Below are positions 25,669 through 39,461 of a DNA stretch of 64,000 nt, piece after piece. This DNA comes from Sphingobium cloacae (GTDB taxonomy: Bacteria; Pseudomonadota; Alphaproteobacteria; Sphingomonadales; Sphingomonadaceae). The stretch lies in NCBI RefSeq assembly GCF_002355855.1, contig NZ_AP017655.1, forward strand, positions 2,137,501 through 2,201,500. Reading direction: 5' to 3'. Numbering within the stretch: position 1 is the stretch's first letter; each line of letters starts with the position of its first letter. The translations under genes were made by a program, and so were the position numbers. The notes below the pieces were generated by a model. It was given only the letters and a program-made list of their open reading frames with translations, had not been told where the DNA came from and did not search any database.

Positions 25669-26478
25669 ATGGACATGCATTATCTGACGGTCATCCTGCT
25701 CGGCATCGTCGAGGGGCTGACCGAATTCCTGCCCGTGTCCTCGACCGGGCACCTGATATTGGCGAGCGAGCTGCTGGGCTATGACGCATCGACATGGGCG
25801 ATGTTCAACGTCGTCATCCAGCTGGGCGCGATCCTGGCGGTGGTGGTGCTGTACTGGCGGACATTCTGGGCGGTCGCCACGGGACTGCTGCGGCGGGAGC
25901 CGGTCAGTTGGCGGTTCGTGCGCAACCTGCTGATCGCCTTCATCCCGTCCGCCGCGATCGGGCTGGCGCTGCACGACTATATCGAGGTGCTGCTGGGCGC
26001 GCCCAAGGTGGTGGCCTGGGCGCTGATCGTGGGCGGCGTCGCGATCCTGTTGATCGAGCGGATGGTGAAGACGCCGCGCTATCACGGCATCGCGGACATT
26101 CCGGTGATGCAGGTGATCGGCATCGGCTTCATCCAGTGCATTTCGATGATCCCCGGCGTCAGCCGGTCGGGCGCGACGATCATGGGCGCGCTGACGCTGG
26201 GCGTCGAGCGGCGGACGGCGGCGGAGTTCAGCTTCTTCCTCGCCATCCCCACCATGCTGGGGGCGAGCACGCTGGAACTGCTGAAGAAAGGTGACCAGAT
26301 CACCAGCGGCGCCGTGGGATGGGGCAGCATCGCGCTGGGCTTCGCGGTGTCCTTCATCGTCGCGCTGCTGGTCATCAAATGGTTCGTCGGGCTGGTGTCG
26401 CGGCACGGCTTCGCGCCCTTCGCCTGGTATCGAATCGTGGCGGGCGCGGCGGCGCTGGTCTGGCTGGGGATGAGATAG
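25669..26478 (+). CDS. uppP: undecaprenyl-diphosphatase UppP (BacA)
   Basis: Integral membrane phosphatase that converts undecaprenyl diphosphate to the monophosphate carrier used for peptidoglycan and exopolysaccharide. The 269-residue protein has the two signature regions, GIVEGLTEFLPVSSTGHLIL (residues about 11-30, with the catalytic E and S) and PGVSRSGATIMGAL. The length and about eight membrane segments are usual. The carrier it recycles is the one needed by the polysaccharide locus at 43-64 kb. It is probably a single-gene unit. Confidence 0.95.
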   Translation: MDMHYLTVILLGIVEGLTEFLPVSSTGHLILASELLGYDASTWAMFNVVIQLGAILAVVVLYWRTFWAVATGLLRREPVSWRFVRNLLIAFIPSAAIGLALHDYIEVLLGAPKVVAWALIVGGVAILLIERMVKTPRYHGIADIPVMQVIGIGFIQCISMIPGVSRSGATIMGALTLGVERRTAAEFSFFLAIPTMLGASTLELLKKGDQITSGAVGWGSIALGFAVSFIVALLVIKWFVGLVSRHGFAPFAWYRIVAGAAALVWLGMR

Positions 26479-26614
26479 GACCGATACGGAACTAAAATCC
26501 TGTCCCATCTTGCGATAGGTTCTCATTAAAGACCGATAACGGGGATTTTTAGGTAACATAAGCTGACCTATATACCAGAATCCGCGTGACTTCGCGCGGC
26601 GATGCGCCTATGTG

Positions 26615-26640
26615 CGCCCCTGAACCACTTTCCAGGGGCG
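26615..26640 (+). promoter_or_regulatory. hairpin sequestering the gltD ribosome-binding site
   Basis: CGCCCCTG (26615-26622) and CAGGGGCG (26633-26640) are perfect 8-bp arms ending four bases before the gltD ATG. The 3' arm contains AGGGG, the only ribosome-binding-site candidate. Folding would block initiation, suggesting translational control of the glt operon. A TATATA box near 26570 may be part of its promoter. Confidence 0.5.
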
Positions 26641-26644
26641 ACTT

Positions 26645-28096
26645 ATGGGTGACAATCCGATGCTGAAGTTCGTGGGGACGGGCCAGGCCTATCCCGAAAA
26701 GCGGACGGCCCAGGATCGCGCGGACGATTTCATGGAAATCAGCCGCAGCTTCATTCTGGACAGGGCCGAGGAACAGGCGTCGCGCTGCTCGCAATGCGGC
26801 GTGCCCTATTGCTCGACCCATTGCCCGCTGCACAACCATATCCCCGACTGGCTGCGCCTGACGGCCGAGGGACGGCTGCGCGAAGCCTATGAGCTTTCCA
26901 ACCTCACCTCCACCATGCCGGAAATCTGCGGCCGCATCTGTCCGCAGGACCGCCTGTGCGAAGGCAATTGCGTCATCGAATTTTCCGGTCATGGCGCGGT
27001 CACCATCGGCAGCGTCGAGAAATTCATCACCGACACGGCGTGGAAGGAAGGCTGGGTCGAACCGATCGTCCCCGGCGCGCCCACCGGCCAGTCGGTCGGC
27101 GTGATCGGCGCGGGTCCGGCGGGGCTGACGACGGCGGAATATCTGCGCGTCGCGGGTTATGAAGTGCATGTCTACGACCGGCACGACCGGGCGGGCGGGC
27201 TGCTGACCTACGGCATCCCCGGCTTCAAGCTGGAAAAGGACGTGGTGATGCGCCGCATCCAGCGGCTGAAGGACGGCGGCATCGTCTTCCACCAGAATTT
27301 CGAGGTGGGGCGCGACGCTTCGCTGGAGGAATTGCGGCACAGGCATGACGCGATCCTGATCGCGACCGGCGTCTACAAGCCGCGCGGCATCAAGGCGCCG
27401 GGCGTGGGCGCGCCGGGCGTGGTGAAGGCGCTGGATTACCTGACCGCCTCCAACCGGGCGGGCTTCGGCGACGCGGTGCCGGGCCATGAGGACGGGTCAC
27501 TGCTGGCGACGGGCAAGAATGTCGTCGTCATCGGCGGCGGCGACACGGCGATGGACTGCGTGCGCACCGCCATCCGCCAGGGCGCGAAGTCGGTGAAGTG
27601 CCTTTATCGCCGCGACCGGGACAATATGCCCGGTTCCCGGCGCGAGGTGGCCAATGCCGAGGAGGAAGGCGTCGAGTTCGTGTGGCTGACCGCGCCGCTG
27701 GCGTTCGAGGGCACGGAACAGGTCACCGGCGTCAAGGTGACGAAGATGCGGCTGGGATCGCCCGACGCATCGGGCCGCCGCGCGCCGGAGCCGGACCCCG
27801 GCAGCGAGCATGTGCTGGAGGCCGATCTGGTCATCAAGGCGCTGGGCTACGACCCGGAAGAACTGCCCCGGCTGTTCGGCGCGGAGGACCTGTCGGTCAC
27901 GCGCTGGGGCACGCTGCGCGTCGATCACCGCACGATGATGACCAGCGTGGACGGCGTGTTCGCGGCGGGCGACATCGTGCGGGGCGCTTCGCTGGTCGTC
28001 TGGGCGATCCGCGACGGGCGCGACGTGACGGAACATATGCACCGCTACCTCAAGGCGCAGGCCAAGGTCGCGGCGGGGGAAAGGGTCGCGGCATGA
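26645..28096 (+). CDS. gltD: glutamate synthase small (beta) subunit
   Basis: FAD/iron-sulfur subunit that passes NADPH electrons to the large subunit for glutamine-dependent glutamate synthesis. The product has 483 residues. The N-terminal domain has cysteine motifs for two 4Fe-4S clusters, CSQCGVPYCSTHC and CGRICPQDRLCEGNC. The FAD motif IGAGPAGLTTAEYL and the NADPH motif IGGGDTAMDC follow, and AAGDIVRGASLVVWAIRDGR closes the flavin site. It overlaps the DUF2059 gene as ATGA. The order gltD-DUF2059-gltB is the reverse of the enterobacterial gltBD order. Confidence 0.97.
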   Translation: MGDNPMLKFVGTGQAYPEKRTAQDRADDFMEISRSFILDRAEEQASRCSQCGVPYCSTHCPLHNHIPDWLRLTAEGRLREAYELSNLTSTMPEICGRICPQDRLCEGNCVIEFSGHGAVTIGSVEKFITDTAWKEGWVEPIVPGAPTGQSVGVIGAGPAGLTTAEYLRVAGYEVHVYDRHDRAGGLLTYGIPGFKLEKDVVMRRIQRLKDGGIVFHQNFEVGRDASLEELRHRHDAILIATGVYKPRGIKAPGVGAPGVVKALDYLTASNRAGFGDAVPGHEDGSLLATGKNVVVIGGGDTAMDCVRTAIRQGAKSVKCLYRRDRDNMPGSRREVANAEEEGVEFVWLTAPLAFEGTEQVTGVKVTKMRLGSPDASGRRAPEPDPGSEHVLEADLVIKALGYDPEELPRLFGAEDLSVTRWGTLRVDHRTMMTSVDGVFAAGDIVRGASLVVWAIRDGRDVTEHMHRYLKAQAKVAAGERVAA

Positions 28097-28829
28097 GGAA
28101 GATATCGTTCTGGATCGCCGGGGCGGCGCTCGCTCTTGTCTCCCCCGTCCTTGCGCAGGAACCGGCGGCGGCCGATCCCGCGCGGGTCGCGGCGGCGCGG
28201 CCGGTGGTGGACAAGGTGTTTCCCGTCGGCACCTATCGCCGGATGATGGGCGAAACCATGTCCAAGATGATGGACAGCATGATGGACGGCGTCATGAAGA
28301 TGCCGCTCGCCCAGCTCGCCCGCATCGGCGGCGTGCCGCAGGAGAAGCTGGCGGACCTGAGCGACGCTTCCATGGCGGAGATCGGCGCGATCCTCGACCC
28401 GCATTTCCGCGAGCGCACGAAGAAGGGCATGGACGCGATGATGGCGTCCATGGCGGACATGATGAACGGCATCGAGCCGCAGGTGCGCGACGCGCTGACC
28501 CGCGCCTATGCCCGCAAGTTCGACGGACGGCAGCTGGGCGAGATCAACGCGTTCTTCGCGACGCCGACCGGCGACCTCTACGCCCGCGAGTCCATGATGA
28601 TGTTCATGGACCCGGAGATCATGCGCGAGATGCAGGCCTTCATGCCTGAGATGATGAAGAAGATGCCCGACATCGCGGCGAAGGCGGAAGCGGCCACCAA
28701 GGACCTGCCCCCTCCCCGCACGATCGCCGACCTGTCGCCCGCCGAGCGCGACCGGCTGGCGAAGCTGTTGGGCGTGAAGGCGGGCGACCTGCATGACGGC
28801 GCCGCCCCCGCAAGCGACGAAGGGACCGA

Positions 28830-28833
<4 letters not shown>
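28093..28833 (+). CDS. secreted DUF2059 protein inside the glt operon
   Basis: A 246-residue protein with a signal peptide (MRKISFWIAGAALALVSPVLAQ). The mature part carries a DUF2059-like helical domain (about residues 105-165, YARKFDGRQLGEINAFFATPTGD). It is very methionine-rich (GETMSKMMDSMMDGVMKM; MMMFMDPEIM). The C-terminal tail is proline-rich and charged. It overlaps gltD and gltB by four bases each, so all three are translationally linked. A periplasmic product between two cytosolic subunits has no obvious role in glutamate synthesis. The methionine clusters could bind copper(I) or act as an oxidant sink; this is speculation. Confidence 0.82.
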
Positions 28834-33374
<4,541 letters not shown>

Positions 33375-33378
33375 GGCT

Positions 33379-33861
33379 TCAGGGCTGACCGGCGACGGCC
33401 GGGGCCAGGGTCGGGCGGACCCTGACCGGAAGCGATTCCGGGGATGCGGCGGGCGAAGGTTCTTCTCCCGCCGCGAATCTTTCCGCCGCGCGCGCCAGGC
33501 GGCGCGCGGGCGACGGCGGCGTTTGGACCGGCGGGACGGCGGCGTCATCGGACGCCATATAGTCCTGCACGACGGGATCGCTGCTGCCGTGGATCATGCC
33601 GTCCGGGTCCCATGCGCCCTGATCCGCCCTCATCTGCCGCTCGGCCAGAGTGGGGCCGCAGCCGGTGCAGCGAATCACCTCCGGCCCCTTTTCGGTTTCG
33701 GCCGCGAGCGGGCTGTCGAGCGTGTCGGGGAGCTCCGATGCCTGGGCCTCCGCCAGCGCCGGCGATCCCGGCGGCGTGGCGGCGAAATGGCCCAGTCCCA
33801 TGCCCAGCAGGACCGCCGCGCCGATGGCGCCGCCGCCCGCTATCCAGAAGCCTCCCGCCAT
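33379..33861 (-). CDS. single-span membrane protein of unknown function
   Basis: A 160-residue protein convergent with gltB. One N-terminal membrane segment (MAGGFWIAGGGAIGAAVLLGMGLGHFA) is followed by a polar, low-complexity region. It contains a distinctive motif, VIRCTGCGPTLAERQM, a CxxC pair about residue 62, followed by GAWDPDGMIHGSSDPVVQDYM, which looks like a short conserved segment. I chose the ATG at 33861 (GGAAGG seven bases upstream) rather than one 21 codons earlier. Family and function unknown; the cysteines could bind metal. Confidence 0.65.
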   Translation of the reverse strand: MAGGFWIAGGGAIGAAVLLGMGLGHFAATPPGSPALAEAQASELPDTLDSPLAAETEKGPEVIRCTGCGPTLAERQMRADQGAWDPDGMIHGSSDPVVQDYMASDDAAVPPVQTPPSPARRLARAAERFAAGEEPSPAASPESLPVRVRPTLAPAVAGQP

Positions 33862-33992
33862 CGTCGCACCTTCCCGTCGCCTGCTTCCGCCAATCGTAAC
33901 GCTTATGCAGATCGGTTGTTGCATGGGAACAAAGCCTTTGCTAATGGCCGCCTCCTACCAAGGCACCGGCCCCGCCGGTTCCCCGGAAATGT

Positions 33993-34079
33993 GCGGTCGT
34001 GGCGGAATTGGTAGACGCGCAACGTTGAGGTCGTTGTGGCCGAAAGGCCGTGGAAGTTCGAGTCTTCTCGACCGCACCA
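33993..34079 (+). tRNA. tRNA-Leu (anticodon GAG)
   Basis: 87 bases with encoded CCA and the long variable arm of a class II tRNA. The acceptor stem GCGGTCG pairs with CGACCGC. The anticodon stem CAACG/CGTTG encloses TTGAGGT, giving anticodon GAG for CUC/CUU. The long variable arm is TGTGGCCGAAAGGCCGT, and the T loop is TTCGAGT. Confidence 0.96.
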
Positions 34080-34081
34080 GC

Positions 34082-34101
34082 ATCCTTTGAAAACAAAGGA
34101 T
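34082..34101 (+). terminator. hairpin immediately after tRNA-Leu
   Basis: ATCCTTTG-AAAA-CAAAGGAT is a perfect 8-bp hairpin, 2 bases after the tRNA 3' end, followed by AATTCC. Probably the 3' processing or termination signal, though without a T run. In the remaining 430 bases up to 34531 I see no gene. Confidence 0.45.
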
Positions 34102-34531
34102 AATTCCGGGGGTTTTCGCCAATTTGGCACACTGCCATCTGCGGACCGTTTCATAGCTGCGACTGATAGCCGGCGAAGCGGTTTACTGCTCACCTCATTT
34201 GGCGCGATTTGGCGCGGGCGGCCGCCCCTCCCCGGCGACGGCTCACTGCTCGTTTGTGATTTGGTCGCCAGGCCTCGGCTTCACCCTTGGTGTCGAAGGT
34301 CGCTGTTGCTGGTAAGGTCCGTGGACAATAGGGATTGTCCTATTGGCTGGGTTGTGATTCCAGCTTCCCTGGTTCGCCGTGGCACGATCTGTCCTGCGGG
34401 TTTGGCAACGGGAGCAGCGCCTTCAGACGGTTTCGGCGCTGGGTGCGGGTGGCGTGTCCGGCCGGCTTCAGAAATGCTCTCAGCGAACGGACGGCACGCC
34501 GCCCGCAACGCCGATCGACGCCGAAAATAGC

Positions 34532-34564
34532 GAGGCCCGGTCCTGCGCGAGCAGTCCGGGCCTC
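34532..34564 (-). terminator. Rho-independent terminator of rpoZ
   Basis: GAGGCCCGG (34532-34540) pairs with CCGGGCCTC (34556-34564). An inner CTGC-GCGA-GCAG helix extends the stem into one long stack. In the minus direction it is followed by GCTATTTTCGG, a short T run. It begins 26 bases after the rpoZ stop. Confidence 0.75.
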
Positions 34565-34589
34565 ATTCCCTCTCCAAAGCGTAAACGGG

Positions 34590-34934
34590 TCAGCCGTCGT
34601 AGTCGCCGCCGATATTCTGGTTGCGCGGCGGCGCGGCGGCGGTCAGGCGCAGGGCCTCCGCCGACTGGGCGATGGAACCGATTTCGTCCGGCGTGTCGTC
34701 ATCGTCGATCTGCACCTTTTGCAGCGAACCGACGAGCGAATCCTGAAGATCCACGGGCAGGACGGTTTCCTCCGCGATCTCGCGCAGGGCGACGACCGGA
34801 TTCTTGTCGCGGTCGCGATCGAGGGTCAGTTCCGCGCCGCCGGAAATCTCGCGCGCGCGCTGCGCGGCGAGAAGGACGAGATCAAAACGGTTGGTAACCT
34901 TGTCGACGCAATCTTCGACGGTAACTCGGGCCAA
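34590..34934 (-). CDS. rpoZ: RNA polymerase omega subunit
   Basis: Small subunit that stabilises the beta-prime subunit and contributes to ppGpp binding. The 114-residue protein begins [30 protein letters not shown], the invariant signature of omega, followed by [14 protein letters not shown]. The acidic C-terminal tail is variable. A long hairpin terminator follows the stop codon, so it is the last gene of its transcript. A divergent PLD-family gene begins about 265 bases away. Confidence 0.96.
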   Translation of the reverse strand: MARVTVEDCVDKVTNRFDLVLLAAQRAREISGGAELTLDRDRDKNPVVALREIAEETVLPVDLQDSLVGSLQKVQIDDDDTPDEIGSIAQSAEALRLTAAAPPRNQNIGGDYDG

Positions 34935-35199
34935 CAGGGCCTCCTGAACAAGGAATGAGAGTCGTGAAAGGCGCGCCTAACAGCCTGCCGCGCCGGAGTC
35001 AATGAAAGCGTGGCGCGGCTCATGGCGCGGCGGGACCAGCCGACCGCCGTTTCCGGCGATTTGCGGACAAACGGCGGGCGGGTGTCTGGAACAACCTATC
35101 ATGAAAGTGCGCCGTCCGAGCCCCCTTCCCCCCTCTCAGGAGCCGTCGCGCGACCCCGCCGCTCTGGCCAAGCGCGGCGAATGGGGGCATGAAGGCGGC

Positions 35200-36402
35200 A
35201 TGGCGACCCACCAGCACGCCCCGCCCGCGCAGGACATGGACGGCATCCGCCTGACGCTGGACGGCAATCAACTGCGCGTGATCGACCAGGGTCCGGCGCT
35301 GCGCGATGCGCTGGTCGCGTTGATCGACGGCGCGCGCGCCAGCCTGAAGCTCTATTATTATATCTTCGCGACGGACGGGAGCGGGCGGCTCGTGCTGGAG
35401 CGGCTGGTCGCGGCGCGCGCACGGGGCGTGGCCGTGACGCTGATGATCGACGCCTTCGGGTCGAGCGGCACGCCGACCGCCTTTTTCGCGCCGCTGGTCG
35501 AGGCGGGCGGACGCTTCGGATGGTTCGGCGCGCGGCGCTCCACCCGCTACCTGATCCGCAACCATCAGAAGATGGCGATCGCCGACGACCGGCGGCTGCT
35601 GATCGGCGGCTTCAACGTGGAGGACAGCTATTTCGGGCTGCCGCAGGAGGATTGCTGGCACGATCTGGGCCTGATGATCGAAGGGCCGCAGACCGAGGCG
35701 ATGGTGCGGTGGTACGGCCAGCTGTGGCGATGGGTGTCGACCCGCAAGCAGAGCTTCCGCCTGCTGCGCGGGCTGGTGCGCCATTGGGGCAAGCGGTCGC
35801 GGCGGCAGGACGGATCGCCTTTCCACTGGCTGATCGGCGGGCCGACGCAGCGGCTGAGCCCCTGGGCCACGGTGGTGAAGCGCGATCTGGAGACGGCGCA
35901 ACGGGTGGACATGGTGGAAGCCTATTTCTCGCCGGGCCGCGGGATGCTGAAACGGATCGCCCGGGCGGCGCGGCGCAAGGGCGCGCGGATCGTCCTGCCT
36001 TCCCGGTCGGACAATGGCGCGACGGTCGCGGCGGCGCGGCTGCTCTATGGACCGCTGCTGCGCCGGGGGGTGGAGATTTTCGAATATCAGCCGTGCAAGC
36101 TGCACATGAAGCTGATCGTGATCGACGACGCGGTCTATATCGGGTCGGCCAATTTCGACATGCGCAGCCTGTTCCTCAATCTGGAGGTCATGCTGAAGGT
36201 CGAGCATGCGCCCTTCGCCGAGGCGATGCGCGGCTTCATAGCGCGGCGGACGCAGGACAGCCGCCGCATCACGCTGGAAAGCCACAAGGCGCAGCGCGGG
36301 CTGCTGACGCTGGCGAAACAGTGGATCAGCTATCTGCTGGTGGGCGTGCTCGACTATACGGTGACGCGGCGGCTCAATTTCCGCGACCCGAACGCGGATT
36401 GA
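35200..36402 (+). CDS. cardiolipin synthase-like phospholipase D family protein
   Basis: Membrane-associated phosphatidyltransferase or hydrolase of the PLD superfamily, about 400 residues from the ATG at 35200. Both HxKxxxxD motifs are intact: HQKMAIADD followed by GGFN in the first half, and HMKLIVIDD followed by GSANFD in the second. The usual N-terminal membrane segments of ClsA are absent, as in ClsB/ClsC. A second candidate start is the ATG at 35101, which would add 33 Pro/Arg-rich residues; GAAGG before 35200 makes the shorter form slightly more likely. The lipid substrate is not decided by sequence. Confidence 0.85.
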   Translation: MATHQHAPPAQDMDGIRLTLDGNQLRVIDQGPALRDALVALIDGARASLKLYYYIFATDGSGRLVLERLVAARARGVAVTLMIDAFGSSGTPTAFFAPLVEAGGRFGWFGARRSTRYLIRNHQKMAIADDRRLLIGGFNVEDSYFGLPQEDCWHDLGLMIEGPQTEAMVRWYGQLWRWVSTRKQSFRLLRGLVRHWGKRSRRQDGSPFHWLIGGPTQRLSPWATVVKRDLETAQRVDMVEAYFSPGRGMLKRIARAARRKGARIVLPSRSDNGATVAAARLLYGPLLRRGVEIFEYQPCKLHMKLIVIDDAVYIGSANFDMRSLFLNLEVMLKVEHAPFAEAMRGFIARRTQDSRRITLESHKAQRGLLTLAKQWISYLLVGVLDYTVTRRLNFRDPNAD

Positions 36403-36408
36403 CCCCCG

Positions 36409-37524
36409 TCAGCCCAGCGCCTCCGTCGCGGGCGTGTAGGGCAGGTCGAGATCGTCGGCCACGGCCCGATAGGTCACCTTCCCGTCCCAGACATTGAGGC
36501 CCGCGAGCAGATGGGGATCGCGGCGCATCGCTTCCCGCCAGCCGAGATCGGCGATCCGCAGCGCATGGGGCAGCGTCACGTTGTTGAGCGCATAGGTGCT
36601 GGTGCGCGCCACCGCGCCGGGCATGTTGGCGACGCAATAATGGACGATGCCGTCGATCACATAGGTCGGTTCGGCATGGGTGGTCGGGCGGCTGGTTTCG
36701 AAGCAGCCGCCCTGATCGATGGCGACGTCGACCAGCACCGCGCCCTTCTTCATGGTCTTGAGCATTTCGGCCGACACCAGCTTGGGCGCGGCGGCGCCGG
36801 GGATGAGCACCGCGCCGATCACCAGATCCGCGTCCGCCACGCATTCGGCGAGATTGGCGCGGTTGGAAAAGCGCGTCTTCGCCCGCGCTTCGAAATATGT
36901 GCCCAGCCGTTCGAGCACCTGCGGATCGCGATCGAGCACGGTGACGTCCGCGCCCAGCCCCGCCGCCATCTGCGCCGCGTTGAAGCCGACCACGCCGCCG
37001 CCGATCACCGCGACCTTGGCCGGAAGCACGCCCGGCACGCCGCCCAGCAGCACCCCGCGCCCGCCATGCGCCTTTTCCAGCGCGGTCGCGCCCGCCTGGA
37101 TCGACATGCGCCCGGCGACCTGGCTCATGGGCTTGAGCAGCGGAAGGCCGCCGCCGCCGTCGGTCACCGTTTCATAGGCGATGCAGACCGCCCCCGACGC
37201 CATGAGATCGCGGGTCTGTTCCGGGTCGGGCGCGAGGTGGAGATAGGTGTAGAGGATCTGGCCGGGGCGCAGCATGGCGCGCTCGTCCGGTTGCGGTTCC
37301 TTGACCTTCACGATCATCTCCGCCGCGGCGAAGATGTCGGCGGCATCGGAAACGATGCGCCCGCCTGCCCGTTCATAGAGCACGTCATGCGCGCCGATGC
37401 CCTCGCCCGCGCCGCTTTCCACCAGCACGTCATGGCCGTGGGCGGTCAGTTCATGCACGCTTTCCGGCGTGAGGCCGACGCGATATTCGTGATTCTTGAT
37501 TTCCCTGACGGTGCCGACGATCAT
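36409..37524 (-). CDS. ald: alanine dehydrogenase
   Basis: NAD-dependent oxidative deamination of L-alanine to pyruvate and ammonia. The product has 371 residues, starting [20 protein letters not shown], the alanine dehydrogenase/PNT N-terminal signature. The NAD-binding motif is [29 protein letters not shown], and [13 protein letters not shown] and [20 protein letters not shown] follow. I chose the ATG at 37524; 20 upstream residues open in the frame are not conserved. Together with the neighbouring alanine racemase and Lrp-type regulator it forms an alanine-catabolism locus. Confidence 0.95.
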   Translation of the reverse strand: MIVGTVREIKNHEYRVGLTPESVHELTAHGHDVLVESGAGEGIGAHDVLYERAGGRIVSDAADIFAAAEMIVKVKEPQPDERAMLRPGQILYTYLHLAPDPEQTRDLMASGAVCIAYETVTDGGGGLPLLKPMSQVAGRMSIQAGATALEKAHGGRGVLLGGVPGVLPAKVAVIGGGVVGFNAAQMAAGLGADVTVLDRDPQVLERLGTYFEARAKTRFSNRANLAECVADADLVIGAVLIPGAAAPKLVSAEMLKTMKKGAVLVDVAIDQGGCFETSRPTTHAEPTYVIDGIVHYCVANMPGAVARTSTYALNNVTLPHALRIADLGWREAMRRDPHLLAGLNVWDGKVTYRAVADDLDLPYTPATEALG

Positions 37525-37668
37525 GACCTTGCTCTCCGCTTTCCCGGCATGGACCATGCCGGACCTGCCGCGCATATAACGCAAAAAGCGGGGGCCGATC
37601 GATTCAATATCGGCTGGCGGCGGCGCCGGGGCCGATGAGGCCGGCGGCGCCCTGCGGAAAGACGGCCT

Positions 37669-38829
37669 TCATCCCCGGCCGGCCATTCTCCGTTGCTGCG
37701 CCGCCTGCGGCGCGGCGTGCAGGATGCGCGCATAGCGATGGCCGAGGCGCGTCAGTATTTCATAGGAAATGGTGCCCGCGTCCCGCGCCACATCCTCGAT
37801 CCCCTGATGCGGGCCGAGCAGTTCGACGGGCGCGCCGGGATAGAGATGCTCTTCGGGCACGTCGGTCACGTCCAGCGTGATGCTGTCCATCGACACGCGC
37901 CCGGCGATCGGCGCGCGATGCCCGGCGATGAAGGCGCTGCCCTTGCCGGAAAGATGGCGGGGCCAGCCATCGGCATAGCCGACCGGGATCGTCGCGATGC
38001 GGGTCGGGCGATCCGCGACGAAGCTGAGGCCATAGCCGACGCCGGCCCCCGGCGGGATGGTCCGCAGCTGGACGATGCGGGTGTCCAGCGTCACGACCGG
38101 GCGCATCGGATTGACGGCATGCTCGTGCGGCGCGCCGCCATAGAGGGCGATTCCCGGACGCGCGATGTCGAAATGGGCGGGACGGCGCTGCATCGCGCCG
38201 CCCGAATTGTCGAGCGAGCGGGGCAGGCCGGGGAAAAGCGCGCCGATCCGTTCGAACGCCGCGAGCTGGCTGCCGTTGGCGGGAGCATCCGGATCGTCGG
38301 CGCAGGCCAGATGGCTCATGAGGAGGACGGGCTCGACGCCCTCCAACCGTTGCGGCTGCGCGATCAGCGTCTGGACCTCATCGGGGGAAAGGCCAAGACG
38401 CGACATGCCGGTGTCCACCTGAAGCGCGGCGCGCCATGTCCGGCCCGTGGCCCTGGCGAACGCAGCCCAGCCTTCGATCTGCGCAAGGCAGTTGAGGACC
38501 GGCACGGCGCCGATGGCGGCGCAGGCCGGCTCCCCGCCCGGCATGAGGCCGTTGAGAATGTAGAGTTGCGCGTCGGGTGGCAGGATGCCCGCTTCGCGGA
38601 TCGCCTCCGCCTCGCCCAGATGGGCCACGAAGAAATGACGGCATCCCGCGTCCGCCAGCGCCTGCGTCACCGGAACCGCGCCCAGGCCATAGGCATCCGC
38701 CTTCACCACCGCTCCGGCGGTGGCGGGCGATACCGCGGCGCCGATCGTCCTCCAGTTCGCGACCAGCGCGTCCAGGTCGATATGCAGCGTCGCATAGGCA
38801 TGATCTGGGGTCTGTTCCGGCACGGCCAT
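37669..38829 (-). CDS. alr: alanine racemase (probably catabolic)
   Basis: PLP enzyme interconverting L- and D-alanine, 386 residues. The PLP lysine is K43 in AVVKADAYGLGA. The second catalytic residue lies in the tyrosine-containing VSMDSITLDVT/GVGYGLSF region of the C-terminal beta domain. I chose the ATG at 38829 with AAGGAATCGG upstream; the frame continues upstream only as the reverse of the Lrp gene. Proximity to ald and to an Lrp-family regulator suggests the DadX-like catabolic role, but a biosynthetic role for cell wall D-alanine is not excluded. Confidence 0.92.
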   Translation of the reverse strand: MAVPEQTPDHAYATLHIDLDALVANWRTIGAAVSPATAGAVVKADAYGLGAVPVTQALADAGCRHFFVAHLGEAEAIREAGILPPDAQLYILNGLMPGGEPACAAIGAVPVLNCLAQIEGWAAFARATGRTWRAALQVDTGMSRLGLSPDEVQTLIAQPQRLEGVEPVLLMSHLACADDPDAPANGSQLAAFERIGALFPGLPRSLDNSGGAMQRRPAHFDIARPGIALYGGAPHEHAVNPMRPVVTLDTRIVQLRTIPPGAGVGYGLSFVADRPTRIATIPVGYADGWPRHLSGKGSAFIAGHRAPIAGRVSMDSITLDVTDVPEEHLYPGAPVELLGPHQGIEDVARDAGTISYEILTRLGHRYARILHAAPQAAQQRRMAGRG

Positions 38830-38907
38830 TCCGATTCCTTCCTCGACCAGCAGGATAGGTGAAAGATCGTCGAATGAATACGCGATCTGCTGGACGATGT
38901 AGCGCTT

Positions 38908-38920
38908 ATCCCTATAGGAT
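38908..38920. promoter_or_regulatory. candidate Lrp-type operator
   Basis: The interrupted palindrome ATCC-CTATA-GGAT lies in the 123-base divergent region between alr and the Lrp/AsnC gene, with a further TATCC 6 bases on. The region also contains AT-rich stretches that could hold both promoters. It is a pattern only. Confidence 0.35.
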
Positions 38921-38952
38921 CGATCGCTATCCGATTTTTCTGGAGAATTTCC

Positions 38953-39414
38953 ATGGAGCTTGACGGGAAGGACCGCGCCATCCTGCGCCTGCTGCAACTC
39001 AATGCGCGGCTGACCCATGCGGAGATCGGGGAAAAGATCGGCCTGTCCCCCTCCGCCTGCCACCGGCGCGTCAAGCTGATGGAGGCGAACGGCGTGATCC
39101 GCGGCTATACCATCGTCACCGGCGGGACAGGCGACAGCGACGGCAAGGTCAATGTCCTGGTGCAGGTGACGCTGGAGCGGCAGACCGAGGATTATCTGTC
39201 GCGCTTCGAACGGGCGGTGCGGGAGTGCCCGGAAATCCGCGAATGTTTCCTGATGGCGGGATCGGTCGATTACTGGCTGCGGGTCGAGGCCGTCAACGCC
39301 ACGGCCTATGAGCGCATCCATGGCGAGATATTGTCGCGCCTGCCGGGCGTGACGCGGATCAATTCCAGCTTCGCGATGCGCGACGCGCTCCGCCACCGGC
39401 GGGACGGCGGTTGA
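38953..39414 (+). CDS. Lrp/AsnC family transcriptional regulator
   Basis: Feast/famine regulator, 153 residues. The N-terminal winged HTH is MELDGKDRAILRLLQLNARLTHAEIGEKIGLSPSACHRRVKLME. The C-terminal RAM/AsnC ligand domain follows (VNVLVQVTLERQTEDYLSRFERAV, AGSVDYWLRV). It is transcribed divergently from the alanine racemase and probably senses alanine or another amino acid to control alr and ald. Effector identity is inference from location. Confidence 0.93.
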   Translation: MELDGKDRAILRLLQLNARLTHAEIGEKIGLSPSACHRRVKLMEANGVIRGYTIVTGGTGDSDGKVNVLVQVTLERQTEDYLSRFERAVRECPEIRECFLMAGSVDYWLRVEAVNATAYERIHGEILSRLPGVTRINSSFAMRDALRHRRDGG

Positions 39415-39436
39415 TCCAGATCAGCGAGATTCCTGC

Positions 39437-39461
39437 GGAACGTCCGCGCCCCCGCATCGTT
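39437..39461 (+). promoter_or_regulatory. candidate EcfG promoter for the GT4/glucosidase unit
   Basis: GGAAC (39437-39441), 16 bases, then CGTT (39458-39461) matches the EcfG general-stress consensus exactly and points at the glycosyltransferase gene 240 bases downstream. The 39415-39700 gap holds no convincing gene. Confidence 0.45.

Noticed and set aside
33903..34193. Minus-strand frame across tRNA-Leu (GREDSNFHGLSATTTSTLRVYQF)
   Set aside because: This is the reverse translation of the tRNA itself, a well-known source of spurious proteins.
34102..34531. Possible integrated-element remnant downstream of tRNA-Leu
   Set aside because: The gap has slightly different composition and short frames (e.g. 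34281-34508 minus), but no integrase motif, no duplicated tRNA 3' end and no recognisable protein.
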